DNA of 64,000 nt, from the NCBI GenBank assembly GCA_026874595.1, contig CM049318.1:40900456-40964455 (forward strand), written 5' to 3'. Shown here piece by piece: positions 40,101-52,100 of this stretch. The notes under the pieces were generated by a model, which was not told where the DNA came from, did no database searches, and saw only the letters and a program-made list of their open reading frames with translations. Every line of letters starts with the position of its first letter. Positions within the stretch are counted from its first letter, which is position 1. The position numbers and the translations under genes were made by a program. The DNA is from Sipunculus nudus. Its lineage: Eukaryota > Annelida > Sipuncula > Golfingiida > Sipunculidae.

Positions 40101-43100
40101 GACACTTTTATGTTGACATTTTCGTTCCATGCAATAAAAGCATAAATATGTGTATTTATTGCTCTTTCATTATAATGCAATTTTCTCCTGGAATTCTCAA
40201 GCTTTTGTCCTCTCTGATTCATTCTGCTACTTCCGAACATCTCCACCTAATCCCGAAGTCTGTAAGCACACGGTTCCACCCACACGCGTGAATTCAGATA
40301 CATGTGTTTTATAAAAATAAATGTGATTCTTTGAAATAAATTTATTTTGAACCTCAAGGGCTTGCTTGTGAACTAAAATCGTGAACAAAAAATGATATCG
40401 TGGTATCGCGATAATAGGAAAGTTGACAGTATGATAACCATAGCTGTCAGATATCGTGATAATACCGTATACCGGTAACCGTCCCAACCCTAGATCCTTC
40501 CTTGTCAATGTACAAGACCCAAGCACTCAGTGTGAGTCCTGGCTGATAGGTGTCACCATTTGTTTGCTGTGTATGATGATTTGTCTGTCCGCCTGTTTGT
40601 TTGCTGTTTATGATGTTTTGTCTCAGCCCGTTTGTTTGCTGTTTATGATGTTTTGTCTGTTGATCTGTTTGATTGCTGTGTGTGAATGTTTTGTCTGTCC
40701 ACCTGTTTGTTTGCTGTATATGATGATTTGTCTGTAAGCATGTTTGTATGCAGTGTAAGTTATTTTGTTGGCCTATTTGTTTGCTAGTACTGTGTATGAT
40801 GATTTGTCTGTTGGCTAGTTTGTTTACTGTGTATGATGTTTTGTCTGTTGGCACATTTGTTTGCAGTGCATGTTGTTTGTCTGTTGGCATGTTTGTTTGC
40901 TGTGAGTGATGTTTTGTCTGTTGGCCAGTTTGTTCACTGTGTATGATGTTTTGTCTGTTGGCCTGTTTGTTAACTGTGATTGTTGTTTTGTCTGTTGGCC
41001 TGTTTGTTTGCTGTGTGTGATGTTTTGTCTGTTGGCCTGTTTGTTCACTGTGTATGTTGTTTTGTCTGTTGGCCTGTTTGTTCACTGTGTATGTTGTTTT
41101 GTCTGTTGGCCAGTTTGTTCACTGTGTATGTTGTTTTGTCTGTTTGCCTGTTTGTTCACTGTGTATGTTGTTCTGTCTGTTGGCCTGTTTGTTCACTGTG
41201 TATGTTGTTCTGTCTGTTGGCCTGTTTGATTGCTGTGTGTGATGTTTTGTCTGTTGGCACATTTGTTTGCAATGTATGTTGTTTGTTTGTTTTGTCTGTT
41301 GGCCTGTTTGTTCACTGTGTATGATGTTTTGTCAATTGTGACACTTTTATGTTGACATTTTCGTTCCATGCAGTAAAAGCATGGCCTGTTCGTTTGCTGT
41401 GTGTGATGTTTTGTCTGTTGGCCTGTTTGTTTACTGAGTATGATGTTTGCCTTTTGGCCTGTTTGTTTGTTGTGTGTGATGTTTTGTCTGTTGGCCTGTT
41501 CATTTGCTGTTGGTGATGTTTTGTCTGTTTGCCTGTTCGTTTGCTGTGTATGAATCTAAAAGATGGTATGGATGCAGATCAGTGGAAATCTGTGGAGAGA
41601 TAAATCTTGTGGAATAGAAGACTTTCCCTACAGGTGCCATGCAGCCAGCACTACTGTACTTTGTCACCTCTTACCTGGGCCAGTATTGACGGCCTGGACC
41701 CTGACTCTTATTTCATCTGGCACAAGGTCTTCAATATTAACTGGTCCTGAGGAGGTGCCTGAAAAGGACACATATAAAATGAATAATGTCCTAAAGCACT
41801 CCTAATGAGCTTTTAAATGTTGCTAACCTAAGTCCTGCAACTGATGTAGCAGTTTTGTTGGATGTAATTTTCCTCATATTTATCTGGATATTCTGCCATT
41901 ATTTGAAGATATATGTTAAATACAAAACTAAAATGTATTAAGTTCAAATTCTGTGACTGACACTCAAATACAGTTTAAAATTCAAAATTGTAGATTCTAT
42001 GACTCAACAAGTGGCCCATGGGCCATGCTCTCAGCTAAATTCAAGGAACCTTGAACAATGGGTAAAATGACTTCCAGTCTCAAAATTATGCTTTTTGCCA
42101 AAAGTCCTTAGGAAAGGGTTACATTGACTTAACTGTGGTTTTCCAAGAAAATTTTACCAGGAAATCCCTAGATGCTAAGTTTCTTTGTCCAACTGCTACA
42201 TTTTGTGCCTATCTAACTTATTTGGAGAGCTAAAATCATATTCTTCCAAAAAGCTCGCAGAATATAAGGTCATAGTGACCTTATTGCAGGTTTCCAAGAA
42301 ATTTTACAGGAACCTCCCTGGATCTTAATAAAATTAAAAGTTTTTGGGTCCAAATGTTACCAATCATACAAATATGTCCTTTTGGATGCTCAAATCATGT
42401 TCTTTCACATATCTTTTAGAATATAGGTCCCATGACCTAATTTCAGGTTTTTACAGAGATTTACCAAGGACCTCCCTTAAGATATTAGGCCAAACAGATA
42501 CAATTTGTGCCCTGTCTGACCCACTGGATGCTCAAAATCATGTTTTCAGCCTGTATTTCATATAATATAGGTCACCATGACCTAATTTCAGGTTTCCAAG
42601 GAGATTTGCCTATTACCTTCCTGGATTTACAGTAAGAAGTTTCTGGGTCTATCAGTTACTATTAACAGCCAAACTGCTTCATTTGATGATCAAAAATAAA
42701 GAAAAATATGCATAAAATTAGATAATACATGGGTTGTGCCACCAGTCTTCAGTAACTGATGAAACACTCTATGATCAATATTCATGGAAAAAACTCATGG
42801 CAATCAATGCATAAGTTATTCAGATACTGGAGCTTTTGTTTCAAATTTCCATTTTTGGATGGGGGGGGGGGGGTGATAATTAAGAACCCCATAGCTCAGG
42901 GAATATAGGTCACAGTGACCTAATTTAAGATTTCCAAGGGATTTTTTAATAAGCATCCATTGGTATTAAGTTAGAAGTTTCTAAATCCTGTGGATACAAT
43001 TTGTGCCCTGTTAACAGACAACCAGACAGACGCTGAATGGCCATACAAAGGACAAAGAGTGATTGCTATAGCTAAGATGACTTTCAGCAAGTTGAGCTAA

Positions 43101-46100
43101 AAATGGAGGTGGTTACCTTCACCATAAAACAAATCATTAAAAAAAAATAACTACCTTGAACTGGAGAACAGCCCACACAGTCACTGCACTGCTTCTTCTT
43201 AACACTGGCCTTTACTTTCACTACTCGACCTTTCCTGCGAACTTGACTTTTCTTAAGACCATGACCTGGGTTATCACCCTGGCCTCTCTCAATAGCACCT
43301 GTTGTCTGCATGGCATCTATCAGTGGCTCTGTCTCTTTATCATCTGGCTCTGAGTTATCAGTAATCTTATCATGAAGCTCTTCTTTTTTGTCATCATCCT
43401 CAGGTGAGTCTGCATGTCTGTGTCCATCATACCTCTGCTGAAGCACCAGGGTTACTATGGTAACCAGGATGTTCAGGAGCAGAACAACCATAGATATAAT
43501 CATCTGAAATTGTGGACCAAGCATATGTAAGACTAAGTATGGCTTTAACAGTTAAGTAATTAGGAATTTAATCCACAATACTATAATTTTTAATGAATTT
43601 ACAGTCACATTAAATGAACTAAAACATTCTATTGTATAAAAAATCTTAAATATTTTCAAAGCATGAAAAACTCTTTATTTTGAAATGGAGCGTGTGCAAT
43701 TTTTTTTTTACTACATTGAGTTAAAAATTGGATCACCAACGTAACAGGAATTTGAGAAATCATCTGATGAACACCATTAACAAACTGATCAAAAGAACTT
43801 AAAAAAGCAAGGATGTTAAGTGGAAATTCTTTCCTTTAAACCTCAAACTAATGTTTCCCTTTCACTGATGTGTACTCTTTGTGTTTTACATGATCTGACC
43901 TCTTGAAAACCTTACCTGTGGCATCTCATACTGCTCAACAGGACTATCACGGTCATACGGCTTAAATCCACTGATGATCAACAGAATCGCCAACATTATC
44001 ACTGGCATCCTGAAAATTATACAATTATACAATTAAAAATATGTCAATATATGTATATTATAAATCTATATATTTATATATGAAATCTTTTAGCTTTAAT
44101 GTTCCATTCTGCCAACACAGGGGTCATCTTGCAGGGCTTTATTAAAGGTTACAAGACATGAACTGTAATGTGTCATTCACAGTTTTCTCTACTGAGGAAC
44201 CACAGCTAAGGAATAAACTTCCATCACTCATCACCCATTATCTGAAAAGGAAATCAATAATTTTATCTTGCAGTGAATCTGTTGGATCAAAATTATTCAG
44301 TTTATTAGGTATCTTCTGACATTTTCACACTACACTCATCACCTTTGCAAATGGTGAATGAGCTTGGTGGACAGCATTAAAACACTGGAGTCAGTTTGAC
44401 AAGATTGGTTCTACCAGTGTGATATGTTAACAAGGCATACATGTTTTGACTTTCCACAGTTTCCTGGGTATAATGGTTATACATTACATAACTCAGAAAG
44501 TATAGCTTCAAGTGAAGTTTATCTTCCTGGGTCTTACTGTTAATAAATGTCAGGATTGATATACTATTGACAAAGGGCCATCACTATAGCTCAGATGATT
44601 TACCATCAAACAAGACGAAAACCTCTGACAGTTGAAGGAGATTTGATGTGTCATAATATGATGGATGCCAAGAGAATACACCTAATAGTAACAGTTACGG
44701 TACTGTGTTGGCAGCTGTTGTGCATTGTGCTCTGATACTGTTCTATTTAAAACTCAACATATATATTGTGCAACTTTGTTCTTATTCATAATTCGTAAAT
44801 CAAATGCATAAGTTTACCACCCTTTACAATTATCCATTCAAGAAACAAGTAGCCCAGGGGCCATGACGCTCAGTTGAATTCAAGGAACCTTGAACAATGG
44901 GTAACATGACTCCCAGAGTGATAAAAATTATGCATTTTGCAAATAGACCTAGATATAGGTTAAAATGACCTTATTCTACATCTAGCTCCTACCATTTGTA
45001 ACCATCTGACTAATACTAATAGAATGTTAAAATCAAGTTGTGGAGCTTTTTATCAAATATTGTGGTCAGTACTTAAGAACCCCATAACACTGAGGATATG
45101 GGTAACAGAGACCTGATTTCAAGTTTCCATGAAGATTTTTTCATGGATCTCCCTGGATATATAGGGTTAGAAGTTTCTAGTTCTAACGGTTACAATTTGT
45201 GCCTTGTTAAGGGCCAGACAGCTGGATGGACATACAGACGGACCTACAACACACAAAAAGATGACTTTCAGTCAGCTGAGCAAAAAATACTTTCAATGAT
45301 GTATGGTCTGTCAACCTTGATATAACATGACACTGCTTTTTGACAAGACTGATGCCCTCTTGTTGACAATACAATCATATGTTTTGCTACTTGTCAGGAG
45401 TTGTTTCATTTGGACACTTACCCTATGCCATATATGTACATGAACGGTCGAGCTCTTAGGGCGAAGCACAAGCTCCAGCAGCGTAGGAAATATAAGCTGA
45501 GTGATATCACCGCCACCCAGCATCGTGCTCCAAATATACCCAAGATGAATATACAGAACTGCACATAGTGAACTCCTGGTATAGCAACATTTGTGTTTCT
45601 CCACAGTATCATACCTAGCGCTGTGAGCAACTGTAAATAAATCGTACATTTATATAAATATACAAAATCTATAATATCCCATGTCTAATTTTTATGACAT
45701 GTCTTCTACATTGTACACTCATGTAACAGCTTGCGAAAAAATATAGACATATAAAACTGTAAATGCCACAAGTAGAAATTTAGAGACCTAAAAGATTTCT
45801 GATCATTTTGCTGAAAAAAAGAGATATTTAAATACTTAAATTCTACAGTTTTGCATTCTTGGACTCCTATGGTTTCTAACACATTGCGGTAACCCAGTCT
45901 TTTAAAAAAATTAACAGTAAGTTAAAAATAAAGGTCAGAATGCATTCGACTTCATCTTCAATCATCAGTGAAATCAGTATATATTTGAAATTAGTCAACT
46001 GTGTAGGAGTATGAAATTTCTGATCATTATATAGACCTGTACAATATCAACTCAACTGACCATAGGCCTACATGTTTACTAATATATGTAATAATTCTAT

Positions 46101-49100
46101 AGCCTGTTCATGCATGTCATAACCTTAAAGATATGGAGTTATTAATAAACACAAGGCCTACAGGCCTTATGCGAACCTGGGCACTGGGATACATAACATG
46201 CTTGACCATTATTTGAAAAGTACTTGTACAATGCAAGTAATGAACATTTTTAACCCAAGTATAAGCACTAATTACACAAACGTCACTCCATGATATACTA
46301 GCATGGATGCACAACACAAAAATGACTGAAGTTGGTGCCACCAGCTTTGTGCATGAGAAAGCCAACAATGATGTAAGGACATGCAAAATTTCAGGCTGAT
46401 ACTTCAAACCACTGTTGTACTATGTGCACAGATGCATGAAACCCAAAAACAATTGTTGGTGGTACCACAAGTCTTGTAAAAAACTACTCTATTTGAGACG
46501 TATGGACATGTACAATTTCAGGCTGACATGTCATTTCATTCTCATTTTTATTTCAGAAATTAGCAGAGACATACAATGCAAAATTGACTGCAGATGGCAC
46601 TACTAGTTTTGTGTAGATGAAGCTATCCAATGTATAGACATGCACAATTTCAGGCTGATTCATCAAACTTCTCAGTCAGGTGCACTCGGACCAAATTCAA
46701 CAGAGACAGGCAGTTGCCCTCAAAACAGAAACTAATATGCAGGTGCAATTGCTGCACTGAATGAACTCTTGACCAGTATTTTGCTGCACTGTGTGAACTC
46801 TTGACCTGTTGCCTAATCTGATACAGTTGGTAGTCTGTCAAAGCTATAAATAGATGCAGACTAAAACTTGGCCTTTTGCCAAATCTGAAACAGATGGCAG
46901 TCTGCCAAGCTATTAAAGATACAGACAAAGTCTTGGCCTGTTGCCAAATCTTTTTACACAAACTGAAAGACGTTGGCTAAAATGCTTTTCCATACTGACA
47001 TATTCAGATGATTTTTTATCAAAAATGTTTAGAATAATAACAGATGTCTTTAAAAAACCAAATCAGAATACAGATATATTGTTTTCATGGATTTATCTTA
47101 CATAAGTGGGATATAAACACAAATTATTTACATTACCTGTACAGCTCTGCCTTTATATCCACAGAGCTACGTCTTTTACTACAATAAATCCAGAAGCTTT
47201 GTGTACCAAAGTATCCCACAGTTCTTCTAGTGTTAAATGTACAGTAACTCAGTCTAAAATCATTTCAGTAAAATAAGTAATTTTTAGGCAATGTTACAGA
47301 ATTTGAAACAACTGTTTTGCAGAAGAAGACTATAGTAGCCCTCAGTTTGATATAGGATTACCTGGCCACAGGACCAACCTTCATTTTTCTATGACTCTAC
47401 CAAAAATTAATGAACTTGATCTGTTCTTATACATTAGAGAGAACCCTACCCTAGGATAATTCTTGTTTAATCATGAAACATTTTTAATGTAGAAGCTGAA
47501 ATGGGCTTAAACTGTGAGTTTTTGCCCATAAAAATAGGTTGATGTAGGTGGCGCCACAAAAACCTCAGTTTCAATTATGAGTCATGTGACCAACATTTGC
47601 ACAAAACTTTGTGATGCTAGCTCCTGTCATTTCTGAGATTGTTATGTATGTATGCATACTTGGCCAAATGACTAAGTTCAAATTCCTGTACCTCAGCCAA
47701 AATTCAATGAACCCAAACCATTGAACAAACTTGAGAGAACTCATTCCTAGGATCATTTCTGTGAAGTATTGAAAAATATGACTGAATGATATCAGAGAAG
47801 AAGATTTTCAAAGTTGTTTTAGCTATTTACCCATAAAATGTTAGTTTGGTAAGGCTTAAAATTTAGTAATGCTAGCTCCTATGGTTCCTGAGAAATAACA
47901 AATTAATATACTGATGACTTAGGTCCCCTGTAGAAAAAAAGGTGATACATGTGGTGCCACCAGTACTTTAATTTCAAACATGACTTATATGACCAAAATT
48001 TGCAAAATTTGGTAATGATAGATGATGTGGCCAAGATTAAGTTCAGCTTCCTGTAACTCAACCAAAATTCACCGAACTGAAGCATTCAAACAAACTTGAG
48101 AGAGATTGTTTCAGGGATTTTTTCTGTGTATTATTGAACAATTTGGCTAGACAGATTTGGCTAAGGAGATTTTTAAAGTTTTTTAAGCTTTTCCCTTTAA
48201 AATCTAAGTTAACACAGCAAAAAAAGCAAATTCTTATAGTTTTTTTAAGATAACTGACTTTTTTCATAAAATTTGGTGATGCTAACTCCTGCAGTTTTTG
48301 AGATAGTATGGTTTAAAGTCCAGACAAAGGACAACCGAAATGCCACATCGTCAGCTAAGCTCACAGGTTTGTTATCAAAGGCTTTTACACAGATTGCTGA
48401 CATGAAATAAATGATAGCTTTCATTTCCTCATCACAAAGCCTAAATAATGTGCTAAACTTAGTAATCAATTAAGGCCCAGCAAGGATGATCAGATCAGTT
48501 TGCATCAGCCCATCAATCAATGATTATAATTGATCATTGGCCCATCATCAGCTATAAATCTATGGTTATTGTATGTTTGAATGTTGGGGGTTATTACTTA
48601 CCTGTGAGATAGTGAGACACAGTGTAAATTGGTGGGGCATTCCTCTGCATCTTCTGCTCAAAACAAAAGCTCCCATCACCCACACCTGAAGAACAATTAA
48701 TTGAATAAATTAACAACCATTACCTCAAATGTAGAGTATTTTTTTTTATCATATGGCTGATATCAGTTCTTTAAATCTATGTTCTCGAAAGTTGAGAGAA
48801 AATTGATAATGTTATATTTAAACTCCTGATTCAATTAAAAAAACAAATATACAAGATTTTCTAATACAGCATGTTAATGGCAGAGATTAATTTGATGTAT
48901 CACAACTTTAACTCAGTTAAAGCATATGACGAAGACAATGCTGACAAATAATGTTACCAGAAATATAAAAACTGAATGTAACAGAGATGATGCTCATGTA
49001 ATAAGTGTTATCTAAGAGGTACCGATACAGCATGTAACAGAGATGATGCCAACAGATAAAGTTACTGTTAATAACTGGCTTCTGTAGTCTAGGGGTAGAG

Positions 49101-52100
49101 CACAGGGCTAAAAGCCAGGCATCTTTAGTGAGAATATCAGCTGAGATGGGGTGAGACTTCATGGTCGGCCCCCACCTAGAGGAAGTGCTCTGCAGGTTTA
49201 ATGGGAAGACTGTACCTTACAGTTGCATTTCACTCAAAAATGAGTGTGCCTTTCAGGGGTCCCCTGGTGTGATCCAGTAATGTGGACAATTGACCTCACC
49301 ATGAATTTTATGTTACCTTAAAAGCATATTCATTTATTGAACAAGGCCTACAGGCCTAATGCGAACATGTGCAAAGTTTAGGAGTATTAATGGAGGTTTA
49401 TTTTTTAAATTTAATATTGATCCTCCTAAGTCCTGCATATCTACCTTTGTCATCATGATTTCAGCAAAATGGACGTTTCTGACCTGCAAGTTTCGGACTA
49501 GGACATTTTAAAACAAGAATATGTGTAGTCAACAAGCCACTATGTGTATCCGCAGAAATCAGAGTGGGACCGGTGAAGAGAGGCATGGATTAAGTGGCAA
49601 AGGTAATAGAGCGTGGTGTGTTGCATATTTGCATGGATGTCTGCAGCTTAAACGTGCATGTAGGTGGTGCCACCTGTCATAAAATCGAGAAAATTGTCCA
49701 GGATGTATAAACCTGCAAAATTTCAGGTGGATAAGTCAAACCACTGCCGAGATATGAGTGATTTTATCCCAAGGCAGATCAACAGATGGATGCTGTGCAT
49801 AAGTGGTTGCAGGTGGCGCCACCAGTTTTGCCTATAATGAAGAACTATGTGAGATCTATATACATGCAAAATTGTGGCCTAATCGGTCAAACGGTTCCCA
49901 AGATATGAGCTTGGATGTCTGCAGAGTAAATGTGAATGTAAGTGGCGCCATCTGTCATAAAATCGAGAAAGCTGTCCAGGATGTATAAACCTGCAAAATT
50001 TCAGGTGGATAAGTCAAACCACTGCTGAGATATGAGTAATATTATCCCATGGCAGATGAACAGATGGACGCTGTGCAAAAATGGTTGCAGGTGGCGCCAC
50101 CATTTTTAGTGTATGTTATAAAGCTATCAAAGGGCTACATTTGTGTGAAATTTTTAGCCTGATTGGTCAAACGGTTCCCGAAATATGAGGGTTTATGTGT
50201 GGAAACAGACGCACAAATGGACACTGGGCAGCAAGGAAAGGTCAGAGGTCAACCAAAAATGGTTGACCTGATGATAAACCTGATTCGCATAAAATGCAAA
50301 CCAAGTTTTTTCAAACAGTTGAAAGATATAGTTCCAATAATCTGGGAATTCTGCATCTAAACATTGTGTCCAGACGTCTAGACGCTGTGTCTAGATGTCT
50401 AGACATTGTCTAGACACCCCCCCCCCAGCCAGGTCAGTTGCCATGGTGATGTCTGGACCCCACCTGTTTGTACTGAGTGACCTCTTGACTTGGCTGCATG
50501 AAATCAAATCTGTTTTCAAATACAGAAAGCCTTTTTCAATTGGCTACAATGCTTTTTTAAAACTGTATTTACCCAATCTATTCTTATAAAACTGGCAGAA
50601 CCCTACCATAGAATAATTCTTGTAAAGTTTAAACCAATCAGCTGAACAGTTTCATCATAAATCAGTGTATAAGCTAGAAGAGTTAGGCCAAAAAAAATAA
50701 AAGGTATGGTTCTCAGGCACCGCCCGCGTCAATTTTAACCCCCCCCCATCAACACTTTTTTTTTTGCTTTTTATCTTTCAAGAAGATAAATAATACATTT
50801 TATGTAGTGCTTCTACCTGTTTAGCAAAAATATTTGTTATTTTCATGCATTTCCCTGATCATATGGCATTTTTATAGAAACACTCAAAAAAGGTCAAAAA
50901 TAAAATACCGCCCGCCCGCACTGATTTCTGAAAAAAAGTGCCTGAGAACCATATCTTTATTTTTTTTTGGCCTTAAATTACATTTTTGCTTGTAAAAAAC
51001 ACATCAATGTAGGTGGCGCCACCAATACCTCAAAATCAGATATGACATATGTGACAAACATTGGTATAAAATTTGGTCATATATATAGCTCTAGCCATTT
51101 CTGAGATTTTAATTTTAGTGTGCTTGTTTGGACAGATGACTTAGTTCAACCTCCTGTAACTCGGCCAAAAATCTCCGAACTGGTACCATTTGAACAAACT
51201 TGAGAGAGATTGTTCCAGGGATCATTTCTGTGAAATATTGGACAATTTGGCTGGACAGTTTCAGAGAAGAAGATTTTTAATGGTTTTTAAGCTTTTTCTC
51301 TATAAAATCTAAATTAATGCAGATATCCAATAATAAGCTCCAGGGCACCAAGTTTCACATGTGACAAATTCTTACATGTAATTTGGAGCTGCTAGCTCTG
51401 ACAGTTTCTGACTTACAACCATGGACGGCGGAAAGCCAGCCCTGGACGGCGGACGGCTGACGACGGACGGACGGACGACGCTGCGCCATCACATAAGCTC
51501 ACAGGTTCCCTAAAAATCATAAGCATAAATGTTCAGCGCAGCCAATCAGGTCGCCAATATTACTGTAAACTGTCAGTCGCCTTACAATAACACAATTTGC
51601 ATAATTTGTGAGACCTTTCCCAAACAGAACACGTTTGCCTGTACAAGTACTCTAGTCGGCATGTTTTCCGGGATATTTTTTAATACAAAGGAAACAATAT
51701 AAAAAGTTCTGGGCCAAAGGTTGCAGGAGCCATTCCTCCAACTACCAATAATGGGGTAATACTCAACACTTGAGAATAGATAGAGCATTTCTAGCTGATG
51801 ACACCATCAATGCGACATCATACATCATCAACCTTTGTGATGTCACTATTGTGTTGTAAAGAGCTCATGCAACTACCCGCATGGAAAGCCTTCCATGAAG
51901 GAGCTTTTCAGGGTCTCATTATCATAATTAAGTGAAAAGGGTGGCACATATGGGCTGTGGTGGTTAGGTCAATTACACTCCTAGGACATAAAGCCTTGTT
52001 GAGTCCATGATAACCGTGTGTAACCCCCTGCAGATTACATAGCACTTAAACTAAGCAAGCATTTAAAAATTTCAATTTAAAGTTTAACTCCACCAAAAAA

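Larger units (their letters stand above)
49339..51517 (+). mobile_element. R1 family element, copy 4, with R3 and MITE insertions
   Basis: Starts ACAAGGCCTACAGGCCT at 49341 and GCGAACATGTG; ends TAAGCTCACAGGTTCCCTAAAAA near 51517. R3 sequence starts at about 49511, at the same R1 position as in copy 2, and the Harbinger-like MITE sits at 50686-50972. A GACGG-rich run (51423-51482) precedes the 3' end. In GPR155 intron 5, antisense. Confidence 0.72.

Noticed and set aside
40447-41324. ORFs on both strands of the 37-bp minisatellite (up to 212 codons)
   Set aside because: Period-37 frame cycling explains them; Thr/Gln/Asn-rich on one strand and Cys/Val/Leu-rich on the other, with no domain.
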